This document shows, one piece after another, positions 31,114 to 39,810 of a stretch of DNA of 42,097 nt. The DNA lies in IMG/VR virus record IMGVR_UViG_3300025695_000034, positions 1-42,097 of that record; one strand, 5' to 3'. Made by a program: the position numbers and the translations under genes. This DNA comes from a virus. Position 1 is the first letter of the stretch; every line of letters begins with the position of its first letter. Below the pieces are notes generated by a model, which had not been told where the DNA came from, ran no database searches, and worked only from the letters and a program-made list of their open reading frames with translations.

Positions 31114-34110
31114 TTAACCTCCAAAAAAGATTTCATCAATCATAGTTACAACAGATTGTGTACTTGTGCCTGCGTTCTTTGCCGCAGCAGCTTCATTACC
31201 AATAGCAGTAGCATACAATTGAGTTTTACGAGTTTGCTCATTCTCATAACTTTGTCGAACATAAGCAGCTTCATCTCTTAATTCTTGAGCTAAGAGTTGC
31301 ATTTCAGCTGCGCTTAAGTTAGCTGCATTTGCAGCATTCTGTCTATTGGCAGCATTCTGGGCAGCAGTATTAACAGTGTTCACCTGTCTTTGCCATGCAA
31401 CATCTGCTTGCTCTATAGCTTGTTGGTTAGCAACATTAAATTGATTACGCTGTTGTTCTAAATCAGCATTAAACATATTTAACTTTTGTTCCATCTCTGC
31501 ATTAGCCATAGAAACTTGAGTAGCATTTTGTGCGTTTTGCGCCGCTGCTCTATTTGCTTCTGCAGCATTAAACTGCGCTAAAGCATTTTGTTGTGTAGCA
31601 TTGTATTGACTTACTTGCACAGAAAGGTTTTTATTAAACTGGTCTGCTTGTTGTTGGTTAGCCGCATTAAACTGACGAGCTGCATTCTCAGCCGCTTGAT
31701 TTGATAGCATTGTTTGTTGCTGTTGTTGTTGATTCAATACTGTCATTTGCTGTTCGTTGCTTAAGTTTTGCATATCCATTTCTAAGAATGCTTGAGCATT
31801 TTGAACTGCAATACGTTCTTGCGCGTTAAGGTTAGCAATATCCATACTTGCTTGTGCTGTAGCGTTTTGTAAGATTGCTTGCTGTTCAGCATTAAAATCT
31901 TCAATAGCCATTGTTTGCATAAACTTAGAGTTAGCTAGTTCAACTTGCTGAGCTGCATCGAACTTTGCCATATCTATATTAGCAACTGTTTGAGCGTTAA
32001 CAACTGCACGTTGTTGGTCAGCATTTAACTGCGCTCTATTCATCTCACCTGCAATCTGTGCTTGAAGAAGATTTGTTTCCATCTTCGCGTTTAAGTTTGC
32101 AAGTTCTGTTTGCTGTGCGGCGTTTAAGTTATCTGCACTTGCATTGTTCAATGCTGTCAAATTTGCAAGACGCATCTGCTGTTCGTTATCTAAGTTTGCA
32201 AGGTCCATCTGCTGTTTAAATGCAGCATTCTTAGCAAGAAAATCTGCCGCAACATTCATCTCAGCTAAACGTCTTTGGTTCTCAGCACTCATGTTTTCAG
32301 AATTAACACGCGCCTCAATCTCTAAGTTAGCAAGTTCTGTCTGCTGTTCATTCCCTAGATTCTGTGAGTTTGTTTCTTGTTGCATCAATGCATTTGTGCG
32401 CGAAGCTTCTTGACGATTCTGAAGATTAGCAAGTTCCATATTTTGCGTTACATCTACAGTCTTCATTCCTGATTCTTGTTCAAACTGAGACTGCAAGACT
32501 TTCATCTGCTGAGACATTTGAGCTGTCTGAGATGCAGCATCTTGGCGATTAGCTAAGTTCTGTAAACGTAACTGCATAGAGTTAGTCGCTTGCGTTATAT
32601 TAGCTTGTTGTTGATTAGACAAGTTCTGAGACGAACGAGCTTGTAACGCTTGTGCATTGCTTTGCGCCATTGGTAATGCTGATTGAATAATACTATTAAA
32701 CAATGCATCACGACCAACGGAAGATGCAGAAAGACCTCGCATTGCCATTTGCTGATTAACTGAATCAACAGCTGCTCTTGCCCATGTAGGAATCTTTCCG
32801 TCTTCTAGACCACCTAGTAATGATTCCATCTGAGAAGAAACAAGCGCTTCAGAAGGAAGAGCCGCAATAGCTGCACGTACTTCAACAGGCTTAGTGTCTA
32901 ACTGTGCTGTTACAGTTGCAGGGTCTTCTACAATTGTAACGGCAACATCTTCAGGAATTGCACCTACTTCTGCAAGCATAGAAGCAGCAGCACCTTTAGC
33001 TGCCTCACCTTTAACAGGTCTAGCCTTAGCAGCTTCATAGCCAACAGTACCGATAATCTGAGTTGCGGTAGCATCATCAGCTGCAGTACCTGTAATTGCT
33101 TCACGTTGTTTTGCTTCAATCTCAGGGGTTTCAGCTACCTCTGCGATTTTTCCTGTAACTTCATCTACAAAGGCATCAGCAGAAATATCATAATCTACTG
33201 TGCCTGCCATAGCTGCTTGTTCAGCCGCAGTGTCTCTTTCAGCTTTTGTAGCAAGATTAGTTAACTGACCTTCTTCTATGCTTGCAAGAGATTTGTCTGA
33301 AACTGTTCCGGTTACTGCTGTGCCGGGAGCTGCTCCTGTAGTCTTAACTGCATCTACTGTTACAGCATCTACACTTTCAGGTGCATCTACAGTAGCTGCT
33401 TCTCCTACTTGCTGTGCAGTAGTTTGAGTTGCTTCAGCTTTAGTTGTTGCTTCTACATCTGTTCCTTCTAGAGTATATACTTTTGAAGCAGGTACGCTAT
33501 CAGCTGAAATTTCTTCTACCTCTACATCATTAGTTTGAGTTTTAAGCTCTTCAAGACGTGCTTCTTTTTCTGCTAGTTCTTCTGCACTTAAACGCGGAGC
33601 GTCTGAATCTTTGTTAGCATTTTCTGACAGTTGAGTAAATAAACCACCTCTATTGCCTCCTCCGCCTCCAGTACTTCCAGATACAGTCGAACCGCCTCCT
33701 CGTGCGCCTCCGTCACCGGGTAAGCCTTGACGTCCTAAAGGATTAATTCTATCGTCGTCTTCGTATTCTACTACTCTTTGGTCGCCTGCCATCGGCTCTT
33801 CTCCATTCGTGTTGTTGGTTGTCGTAGTGTCTTTAACACCCGGTCCGCCTGCGTCTGGGTCTTTAGTTCCGGGTGTTGTAGGTGTTTTACTACCACCACC
33901 TGTTTCTACGCCGCCAACGCCTGATTGTTTTGTGGTTGAGTTAGAAGGTTCTACAGTAGGAGCTTGAGCTTTTCTACTGTCTGTTGGAGTCTTAGGCGCT
34001 TGTTTTGTTGCTTGACGTCCTGTGGTGCGTGGTTCATTAAACACTTCTTCTTCTGCTCCACCTCTAAGCGCAACACCACCTGTTCGTCTTTGTATTCTTT
34101 TTCTACTCAT
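31114..34110 (-). CDS. Large repeat protein with right-handed coiled coil
   Basis: 998 residues. The N-terminus is basic then disordered (Thr/Gly/Pro-rich, with a glycine run near residue 150). Residues about 170-400 are Ala/Thr/Val/Glu-rich, low complexity. From about 470 to 940 it is a Gln/Asn/Ala-rich helix with few prolines; the motif (L/F)(N/D)A-x-QQ recurs every 22 residues (starts near 693, 715, 737, 759 and 781), and other intervals are multiples of 11. Eleven-residue periodicity gives a right-handed coiled coil. It ends with TSTQSVVTMIDEIFFGG. Probably a structural fibre, whisker or internal tube. Function unknown. Confidence 0.7.
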   Translation of the reverse strand: MSRKRIQRRTGGVALRGGAEEEVFNEPRTTGRQATKQAPKTPTDSRKAQAPTVEPSNSTTKQSGVGGVETGGGSKTPTTPGTKDPDAGGPGVKDTTTTNNTNGEEPMAGDQRVVEYEDDDRINPLGRQGLPGDGGARGGGSTVSGSTGGGGGNRGGLFTQLSENANKDSDAPRLSAEELAEKEARLEELKTQTNDVEVEEISADSVPASKVYTLEGTDVEATTKAEATQTTAQQVGEAATVDAPESVDAVTVDAVKTTGAAPGTAVTGTVSDKSLASIEEGQLTNLATKAERDTAAEQAAMAGTVDYDISADAFVDEVTGKIAEVAETPEIEAKQREAITGTAADDATATQIIGTVGYEAAKARPVKGEAAKGAAASMLAEVGAIPEDVAVTIVEDPATVTAQLDTKPVEVRAAIAALPSEALVSSQMESLLGGLEDGKIPTWARAAVDSVNQQMAMRGLSASSVGRDALFNSIIQSALPMAQSNAQALQARSSQNLSNQQQANITQATNSMQLRLQNLANRQDAASQTAQMSQQMKVLQSQFEQESGMKTVDVTQNMELANLQNRQEASRTNALMQQETNSQNLGNEQQTELANLEIEARVNSENMSAENQRRLAEMNVAADFLAKNAAFKQQMDLANLDNEQQMRLANLTALNNASADNLNAAQQTELANLNAKMETNLLQAQIAGEMNRAQLNADQQRAVVNAQTVANIDMAKFDAAQQVELANSKFMQTMAIEDFNAEQQAILQNATAQASMDIANLNAQERIAVQNAQAFLEMDMQNLSNEQQMTVLNQQQQQQTMLSNQAAENAARQFNAANQQQADQFNKNLSVQVSQYNATQQNALAQFNAAEANRAAAQNAQNATQVSMANAEMEQKLNMFNADLEQQRNQFNVANQQAIEQADVAWQRQVNTVNTAAQNAANRQNAANAANLSAAEMQLLAQELRDEAAYVRQSYENEQTRKTQLYATAIGNEAAAAKNAGTSTQSVVTMIDEIFFGG
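31750..32033 (-). repeat. 22-codon repeats (66-bp period) in the 998-residue gene
   Basis: Five successive copies of the (L/F)(N/D/S)-x-x-(Q/E)(Q/R) motif at 66-base spacing on the minus strand, encoding LNADQQ, FDAAQQ, FNAEQQ, LNAQER and LSNEQQ. DNA identity between copies is moderate, indicating an old protein-level repeat rather than recent slippage. Confidence 0.75.
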
Positions 34111-34121
34111 TTATTCTATAC

Positions 34122-34472
34122 CTATATATTCTGTACAATGTTGTTATATTCAATCACTGAAACAAGAATAGAAAAATTAGAACCTGTTTCTCCTCGAGCT
34201 TGGATTTTATCTCCTGCATTCATTATGATAAATTCATTTGCACCGCCACCAATTTGAAAAAAGTCTGTAGCGTTAATTTGATAGCCTTGAAGGATTGTTA
34301 GTGTTGCATCATTTGTAGAATCATAATAATCTACTTCAATTGTTTTGTTGTTGCTTGAATCGGGATTAGTAATAAACAGTAAACACCATTCAGTTCTAAT
34401 TCCTTCAGGAACAGTATAGATATCTGTTAGTACATCTGCTGTTAATGATTTTGCAAAAGTTTTCTTTATCAT
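34122..34472 (-). CDS. Small virion-region protein, beta-rich
   Basis: 116 residues. MIKKTFAKSLTADVLTDIYT, EWCLLFITNPDSSNNKTIEV, NATDFFQIGGGANEFIIM and GDKIQARGETGSNFSILVSV read as a single beta-sandwich; the ending is a typical receptor or head-fibre-like sheet protein. Found in many phages next to structural genes, with no assigned function. Overlaps the holin gene by four bases (ATGA). Confidence 0.6.
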   Translation of the reverse strand: MIKKTFAKSLTADVLTDIYTVPEGIRTEWCLLFITNPDSSNNKTIEVDYYDSTNDATLTILQGYQINATDFFQIGGGANEFIIMNAGDKIQARGETGSNFSILVSVIEYNNIVQNI

Positions 34473-34846
34473 TTCTCTCTCGCTACGCCTTTAAGTTTCT
34501 CCACGGTACGCATACCGCCAAGACCAAGTAATCCCATTAATACAGGCATTAACACATCAGCATTAACTGCAGGCATTTCGTACCAAATATCTAATATGGG
34601 ATGAAGTAACACATTGTACAAAAGACCTACCGCACATATCCACATAATCGCCGGGCGTCCGCCTGCAACGAATAGAGACTTATGTGCTGCTTGTACTTTG
34701 TTTACGTCGATTTGTGCAATTGCGTTTTCATGTGCCTGACGCTCAGCAAGTGTAGCTATTTCGTGGGCAAGTTTGTTACGCTCATCGGCGTTGGGAATAA
34801 ACTTATCAAGAAGAGGGGCAATAGAACTTACAAGTAAATTAAGCAT
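34469..34846 (-). CDS. Holin, three-helix type
   Basis: 125 residues. After a helical Lys/Glu-rich N-terminus (IPNADERNKLAHEIATLAER) come HKSLFVAGGRPAIMWICAVG, LLYNVLLHPILDIWYEM and VLMPVLMGLLGLGGMRTVEK, giving two or three membrane segments. The GRP-x-x-x-W start of the helix block matches the 3TM_holin pattern of gene transfer agents and phages. Permeabilises the inner membrane at lysis. Coupled to the protein at 34846 upstream. Confidence 0.8.
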   Translation of the reverse strand: MLNLLVSSIAPLLDKFIPNADERNKLAHEIATLAERQAHENAIAQIDVNKVQAAHKSLFVAGGRPAIMWICAVGLLYNVLLHPILDIWYEMPAVNADVLMPVLMGLLGLGGMRTVEKLKGVAREK

Positions 34847-35124
34847 TAAGCTACTCCACTACGCACAACCCAAACAAGAAGACTAACGCCGCCGCCAACA
34901 AACAACCAAAATAGTTTATCAGCAAACTTAACTGCTCCATGGTTTGTACGCGCAACATCTGCAATATTGTCTGTATCTTCTTCGAGTTTCTCTACGCGTT
35001 GTTCAACACGGTCAAGACGCATATTAGAAGCAAGGATTTTCTCTTCCACTCGTGCAATCTGAGTAACAGCATCTGTAAGCTTGTCAATCTTTTGCTCTAG
35101 TCTATCAAATCTACTGCTATCCAT
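34846..35124 (-). CDS. Coiled-coil membrane protein, XhlA-like lysis accessory
   Basis: 92 residues. Residues 1-65 form a heptad coiled coil (FDRLEQKIDKLTDAVTQIAR, RLDRVEQRVEKLEEDTDNIA); residues 70-88 are a membrane helix (LFWLFVGGGVSLLVWVV). This is the layout of XhlA-type holin partners. Sits directly before the holin and may act with it; an alternative is an unrelated tail-associated membrane protein. One base is shared with the holin start. Confidence 0.65.
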   Translation of the reverse strand: MDSSRFDRLEQKIDKLTDAVTQIARVEEKILASNMRLDRVEQRVEKLEEDTDNIADVARTNHGAVKFADKLFWLFVGGGVSLLVWVVRSGVA

Positions 35125-35182
35125 TTTATATTACACCCTTGTTCATTGTTCTTTGTTGTTGCTTATAAACAAGAATAAAAAT

Positions 35183-35210
35183 ATTCTAACATATTTTTCA
35201 ATAGTTGTAA
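35183..35210 (-). promoter_or_regulatory. Possible lysis-gene promoter
   Basis: On the minus strand TTACAA (35210-35205) and TAGAAT (35188-35183), 16-base spacer, in the gap of about 110 bases before the XhlA-like gene; the region is extremely AT-rich, so chance matches are likely. Confidence 0.35.
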
Positions 35211-35235
35211 ATACTTTTATTCTGTTTTTTTTTAT

Positions 35236-35424
35236 TTATTTTTCTTTTAATGATGTTGTTGTAACAATACGTAATAAAACAATACATACTGCTATTATGC
35301 TGCCAACAATACCTTGCGCTAAAGGGCTTAATTCAAAACTACCTATAAGCCCCTGCCACACCGATAAAACCGCTAAAGCTAAAGAGAACCAAATGGTTTT
35401 AGATTTAAATGCTTTGTTAATCAT
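35236..35424 (-). CDS. Small holin-like membrane protein
   Basis: 62 residues. MINKAFKSKTIWFSLALAVL, SVWQGLIGSFELSPLAQG and IVGSIIAVCIVLLRIVTTTS give two membrane segments with a basic N-terminus. The pattern KSKTIWF...LSP...G-x-x-G-x-(I/V)...LR is common in phage membrane proteins annotated as holins. It is separated from the other lysis genes by a promoter-like AT-rich gap. Confidence 0.7.
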   Translation of the reverse strand: MINKAFKSKTIWFSLALAVLSVWQGLIGSFELSPLAQGIVGSIIAVCIVLLRIVTTTSLKEK

Positions 35425-35465
35425 TACTTATTTCCTTGATTGAAATTAAAATTTATTAAAACAAA

Positions 35466-35996
35466 CTACCAAACTAATACAGGCAGTTCGCTTATAAGTT
35501 CATCCAGAGTAGGCTTTGTTCTGTTTCCGGCTTGAAAATCCCCTAGCACTTGATAGCATTTAGCCCATACATCACCACGCCATTTAAGCGCTGCTGTACC
35601 CTCTGCTTGGAATGGGTTAGGCGCACCTGCATAACTACATGCTGAAACAATATCAGAGTAACCTCTAGTAGCTACTGTATCATTCATATAATTCTCTACT
35701 GCTCGCTCGTACTCATTTGTTAGCGTCTGTAGTGCTAATGCTTTTTCTTCATCATTGCGAGCTAACACTTGCCAAGTTTGAGTCCATACGCCATTAACCT
35801 GAGAGAATCCATTACTTTTAACTATCTCTGTTAATTCATTGCATGATGGCTTATCTGCCACTATGCACGGGTATACGTCATATTCAGCTAAAGTTGATTC
35901 ACTAATATTCTTCGGGAAAGAAGTATTAGGGTTATCTTTACGGAGTGTGCCGATTGTGTAAGTCTTGGCTTGACCGTTTGTAACTTTAATATACAT
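35466..35996 (-). CDS. Tail-fibre accessory protein, tail assembly type
   Basis: 176 residues. The start (YIKVTNGQAKTYTIGTLRKD, NPNTSFPKNISESTLAEYDV, YPCIV) matches the N-terminal domain often found in tail-fibre assembly or tip proteins; QVNGVWTQTWQVLARNDEEK is typical. The C-terminal half (ATRGYSDIVSACSYAGAPNP, ALKWRGDVWAKCYQVL) is a separate domain seen in the same protein group. Follows the LamG-like fibre protein, ten bases between the genes. Confidence 0.8.
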   Translation of the reverse strand: MYIKVTNGQAKTYTIGTLRKDNPNTSFPKNISESTLAEYDVYPCIVADKPSCNELTEIVKSNGFSQVNGVWTQTWQVLARNDEEKALALQTLTNEYERAVENYMNDTVATRGYSDIVSACSYAGAPNPFQAEGTAALKWRGDVWAKCYQVLGDFQAGNRTKPTLDELISELPVLVW

Positions 35997-36006
35997 GTTT
36001 GTTTCC

Positions 36007-37407
36007 TTAATCTATTACTATTGTAATGCCGATATTGTAATCGCTTCCACTGGTATCAAACGCAGTGTAAAAACCACCTAGATTTTCTGTTGAGCCATGA
36101 GAATAATGCACAAATGCCGACATTATAGTTCCGCCATTACCACTAACGCCATAAGTGTCAAAATCTAGACCAGTGTAGCCCTGTGGGTTTCTATTTAGGG
36201 TCGCAATATCATCATCTAGAAAGCCAAGTGCAAGTACTAATTCACCGTTATTTGAAGCGGTCATAGTAGGTAGTGGTGTCGGTATTGGGTCGCCACTGCT
36301 GTTTAAAGCATCATCAATAAACTTAAATGAGTTGTGACCCCTGATTACAAACCAATTTACTATCCCACTACCATCAGACCAGCCAAAACTACTTAGTGAC
36401 TGAGTATCTCCACCTGTAGCTACCTTAGTATAAACACCTGCGCTGAGAGTAAATGAACTTCTATAATAGAACCTCTGAGTCCATCCAGACGGGGTTGACT
36501 GTGAAGCTGAGTCAGCACCTAAAAACGCTACAAGTAAATCACCTGCCAAAGCACCCTCAAACTCAATTGTACCAGTGGATGTTGTACCATGCGATACAAT
36601 CAAGGGAGCGTCTGGAGTCACGGATATTGATTCACTACCTACTGAGATTGTCCCAGTGGTTGTAAAGTCATTGCCGTTAGCTGATTGGTCAGTACCTATA
36701 TCTGATGTTTGAATATTTCTGAAACCAAAATTACCAACGTTTGAGTAAAATGTTGAATTAACTTGTGGCTCAAGTCTAGGGGATATTGTTCCATCCGAGT
36801 TAAAAGTATAAAATGACTCTGGTGGTTCAATATTATAATCACTAAAATCAATATAGTAACTATCGCCTATATTTACATTTGATATTCTACCTGAAAATGT
36901 GTGATTTGCTTCATTAGGGCTATAAATATAGCACCCTAGCCCTATGTCATATCCGCTAATACCTATACTATTAAAGCTACTAAACTGAGTCCCATAGCTT
37001 GGTAAATCTATCGGTTTTCCGTTAACATACATGGTTACATTTTTATTTGAGCCTGTGTGGTTAGAGACCATGACGTGATACCATTGACCTGTCGATATTA
37101 CGCCAGTGGCGGTTTGAAAGAAAGCCCACTCGCTTCCAGTTCTATTTACCGCTAGAACTAAACGACCATCTACGTCTGTTCTAAACCCCATTCTTGGGTC
37201 AGTAGCAGAGCCATTTGATGAGCTAAGAATGTAGTTAGTTTCGGTTAAGTCATCAACATAAATCCATGCGCTAAACAAAAAGCTAGAATCAGAGTTATTG
37301 GCTGACTGCGTAAATGATAGGTAGTTATTCTGAGAGAACTCAGCCGTAACATCGCCTGATAAAGCCTCATCACTTTGCTTGGATAGCAACGCCTTTGATA
37401 ATTTCAT
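36007..37407 (-). CDS. Tail fibre protein with concanavalin/LamG-like domain
   Basis: 466 residues. Residues about 25-190 form a LamG-like jelly-roll (SFLFSAWIYVDDLTETNYIL, RLVLAVNRTGSEWAFFQTAT, GQWYHVMVSNHTGSNKNVTM, YVNGKP), the carbohydrate-binding lectin fold; the C-terminal half (IEFEGALAGDLLVAFLGADS, FVIRGHNSFKFID) is another beta-rich domain resembling those in fibre tips. Likely receptor binding. The ATG overlaps the stop of the previous fibre gene by one base (TAATG). Confidence 0.8.
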   Translation of the reverse strand: MKLSKALLSKQSDEALSGDVTAEFSQNNYLSFTQSANNSDSSFLFSAWIYVDDLTETNYILSSSNGSATDPRMGFRTDVDGRLVLAVNRTGSEWAFFQTATGVISTGQWYHVMVSNHTGSNKNVTMYVNGKPIDLPSYGTQFSSFNSIGISGYDIGLGCYIYSPNEANHTFSGRISNVNIGDSYYIDFSDYNIEPPESFYTFNSDGTISPRLEPQVNSTFYSNVGNFGFRNIQTSDIGTDQSANGNDFTTTGTISVGSESISVTPDAPLIVSHGTTSTGTIEFEGALAGDLLVAFLGADSASQSTPSGWTQRFYYRSSFTLSAGVYTKVATGGDTQSLSSFGWSDGSGIVNWFVIRGHNSFKFIDDALNSSGDPIPTPLPTMTASNNGELVLALGFLDDDIATLNRNPQGYTGLDFDTYGVSGNGGTIMSAFVHYSHGSTENLGGFYTAFDTSGSDYNIGITIVID

Positions 37408-38171
37408 TACGCCACACTCCCGATATACGCCCCATATAAAGTAGAGCCAACTTTCCAGAATACCAGTGCATCTGTAGCTGTAAGTGTTGGAGCTTCACCT
37501 CCTATCCATGTCATAGTCGGGTAGGTAACTGTATAAGTATCGCCACCTGATAGCATTAACACAATGCTCTCGCCAGTAGCTAAACTATCTGTGAATGTAG
37601 TGTTAGCTGACATTGTTTTAGACTGAGTGTTACCGTTAGCAGGGTCTAAGGCAGTACCTGTAAGTGTATATACAGTGTCTATGTAATTATTAGCAGTCAC
37701 TGCACCTTCTACAGTAAGACTCTCAGAACTACTAGACCACACCATCTTTGCAGTCGTGCCAGTGTCTTCAAAAAATTGTACGTCGCCGTTGTCTTCTATA
37801 CGTAATCTTTTAGTACCCCCTGTAGCAATGTCTAGTTTTTTAGCCACACTACCTGTAGATGTACTATCAATCTGGTTACGACCACCCCCATCATCATTAA
37901 GCATTGCTATTTTATTGGTAGCTCCCCCGAACTCACCTGTAACACTAAACGTAGAGCCAGTGTTAACCGTCAAACCATCCGCAGTCACTGTGCCTAACGT
38001 AACATTATCATCAGGCTGAACAGCTGAATCAGCTAAAGTACCTTGAGCCGCTGTTGCATACTCTGAAGGGTTTATTGTAAGCGCCGCAATCTGCGCACTA
38101 ACTTCTGCGTCTGTAGCTAAGCCATCTGTATCACTTGCTAAGCCTGCTAAGTCTCTTGCTTTAGAAGTCAT
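37407..38171 (-). CDS. Short tail fibre protein
   Basis: 254 residues. Begins MTSKARDLAGLASD, the SKAR-x-(I/L)A-x-L start also seen in the 469-residue fibre. Repeated beta-strand and linker patterns follow (TADGLTVNTGS, EDNGDVQFFEDTGTTAKMVW), with a block shared with the 469-residue fibre (DDTGTTAKFVWDSSAESL). It ends in a compact domain (ALVFWKVGSTLYGAYIGSVA) common at phage fibre ends. Probably a trimeric fibre component. Confidence 0.8.
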   Translation of the reverse strand: MTSKARDLAGLASDTDGLATDAEVSAQIAALTINPSEYATAAQGTLADSAVQPDDNVTLGTVTADGLTVNTGSTFSVTGEFGGATNKIAMLNDDGGGRNQIDSTSTGSVAKKLDIATGGTKRLRIEDNGDVQFFEDTGTTAKMVWSSSSESLTVEGAVTANNYIDTVYTLTGTALDPANGNTQSKTMSANTTFTDSLATGESIVLMLSGGDTYTVTYPTMTWIGGEAPTLTATDALVFWKVGSTLYGAYIGSVA

Positions 38172-38172
38172 A

Positions 38173-38433
38173 TTATTCTCCTAAGGTCTGTGAAGCCTGT
38201 GCGCTAGTGTAAGCGTCTTTCATTTCTTGTGTGAACACTGCGTTTGCTATAGCCGTTACTTCGGCTGACTCGGCTGTAAGGTCGTCTGTAGGACTAACTA
38301 CGTGACGGTGATAAGAACTTGATAGCTCTGTACCATCTTCGATGATTGCTGTCTTTGTGCGTACTTGTAAGACTGACCAGTCGCCTGTATTGACTACTTC
38401 GATTTTATCTTGTGTTACTTTCTTTTCTAACAT
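38173..38433 (-). CDS. Small fibre-associated protein, copy 1 of a duplicated gene
   Basis: 86 residues from the ATG at 38433 (GAGGAAA upstream). The longer frame from 38469 is not used because its first codons lie in the intergenic stem-loop region. Nearly identical to the 85-residue protein at 41222-41479: KVTQDKIEVVNTGDWSVLQV and TDDLTAESAEVTAIANAVFT are shared, with differences only at the ends and one Ala/Asp change. Function unknown; always directly after a fibre gene in this window, so probably a fibre assembly or connecting protein. Confidence 0.75.
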   Translation of the reverse strand: MLEKKVTQDKIEVVNTGDWSVLQVRTKTAIIEDGTELSSSYHRHVVSPTDDLTAESAEVTAIANAVFTQEMKDAYTSAQASQTLGE

Positions 38434-38456
38434 TTGTGTTTCCTCGTTTTGTCTGT

Positions 38457-38474
38457 TCCTAGAATCCACTAGGA
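38457..38474 (-). promoter_or_regulatory. Conserved intergenic stem-loop, copy 1
   Basis: TCCTAG (38457-38462) pairs with CTAGGA (38469-38474) over a six-base loop, between the fibre stop and the small-gene start. The same structure, with one loop change, is at 41505-41522. No U-run follows, so it is not a standard terminator. Confidence 0.5.
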
Positions 38475-38481
38475 GTATGAG

Positions 38482-39807
38482 TTATGCGTTTGTTTCGTAA
38501 GTTAATGAAAAATGAACATATCCATTAGCCGTTATAGGCAGAGCAGAAAAAGTTGCACTATTTCCAATTGCTCTAAAATATAAAATACTTCCTGCCGCTA
38601 CAGCAGTAGGGGCTGTGTAAGCTGAACTAGGAAATACTACAGCGCTTGTGTAAATACCTGTAGCTGAAACACGTGCGACTGTAAAAGGTAAACTAAACTG
38701 AGTTGAACCACCTGTAGAGTCAGCCTGTAAATCGACCTCTATAGTTACTAGATTCCCTATTTTTGTATAATTGAAAGTAGAAGCTCCAGTCCAGTTACCA
38801 GAAGGAGTAAAAGTCCCCTCCTCATAATCGTCCAACTTATTAGCACTACCTGTGCCACCTAGATAAATGCCTTTGCCAGACGACATTAATAGACCTGCGT
38901 CTGTAAACTCTGCGGTATTTACTCCTTTTGGATAAATTTTTACTGTTCCGCTACCATAGCCGTATAATAAAAGACCATCACCAGAACCTAATCCTGCTGA
39001 TTGCTCACCGATAAACACCGAGCCAGTACCATTCTTACTAAGAATCAAGTCACCGCCATTAGTGTCATCAATAACAACTTTAGACACCTTTGCCTCGCCT
39101 GATAGATATAGGTCTTTGAAGCGAAAAGCTGACGCACCTATATCATTAGTTCCATCAGTTCTTGTAGAGCCAACGCCAGTAGGGTTTATCGCAGTACCGT
39201 TAAACATGATACCACCGCCACCTGCACCTGAATATCCTATATAAGGAACACCATTGAAACTACCAATCGACCCAACTGTTGTGCCGTCTTTAAAGAATGA
39301 TGCAATGTCTCCATCAGTAGATAAACGCTCTGCAATAATAGGCGCACCACTAGTCCTTGAAATATAAGCTCTACCGTCATTCCATAAAGTTGTGCCTGCT
39401 GTGCCAAGGTTTGTTGTAGTCTTACCAACCAACACATTCTCATTACTATCTATTGTAATCGCTGTGCTTGTAGCATTGTCATCAATACCAGTAGAAGTAA
39501 AAGCTGTTTTCGTGGCGTACTTTACATCTGCTTCAGATTTTGTGTAGCCGTCTGAAAGTCCACGCGGCGTGTAAGTAACAATCTCAACATTATCATTGAG
39601 CGAAGCGCCAACACTAAGCGTTACTGTGACGCCATCATCCGCCGTATAATCTGTACCATCTATTAGCTTAACGCCATTTAAATAGACGTCTACATAGCCG
39701 AGCGTATAGCCGCCTACAGGGTTAAAAGCTGTTTGCCCATCTGTTGCGGTGAATGTTGTTGTTAGTCTTTGTGATTCAACGCCCGGAGCGTTACCAAGAT
39801 ATGCCAT
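38482..39807 (-). CDS. Tail fibre protein with T7-like adaptor start
   Basis: 441 residues. The first 80 (MAYLGNAPGVESQRLTTTFT, GGYTLGYVDVYLNGVKLIDG) form a fibre attachment domain widely shared among T7-like and cyanophage fibres. The shaft has beta-strand repeats, and the C-terminal 115 residues start MSSGKGIYLGGTGSANKLDD, shared with the fibre fragment at the right edge. Likely receptor-binding; the C-terminal tip differs between the two copies. A 115-base stretch encoding the region before the tip is identical in the edge copy. Confidence 0.85.
   Translation of the reverse strand: MAYLGNAPGVESQRLTTTFTATDGQTAFNPVGGYTLGYVDVYLNGVKLIDGTDYTADDGVTVTLSVGASLNDNVEIVTYTPRGLSDGYTKSEADVKYATKTAFTSTGIDDNATSTAITIDSNENVLVGKTTTNLGTAGTTLWNDGRAYISRTSGAPIIAERLSTDGDIASFFKDGTTVGSIGSFNGVPYIGYSGAGGGGIMFNGTAINPTGVGSTRTDGTNDIGASAFRFKDLYLSGEAKVSKVVIDDTNGGDLILSKNGTGSVFIGEQSAGLGSGDGLLLYGYGSGTVKIYPKGVNTAEFTDAGLLMSSGKGIYLGGTGSANKLDDYEEGTFTPSGNWTGASTFNYTKIGNLVTIEVDLQADSTGGSTQFSLPFTVARVSATGIYTSAVVFPSSAYTAPTAVAAGSILYFRAIGNSATFSALPITANGYVHFSLTYETNA
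38861..38975 (-). repeat. 115-bp exact repeat, internal copy
   Basis: Identical to 41983-42097 and encodes the fibre segment ending in MSSGKGIYLGG. The second copy ends exactly at the window edge, so the true repeat may be longer. Confidence 0.95.
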
Positions 39808-39810
39808 GTT

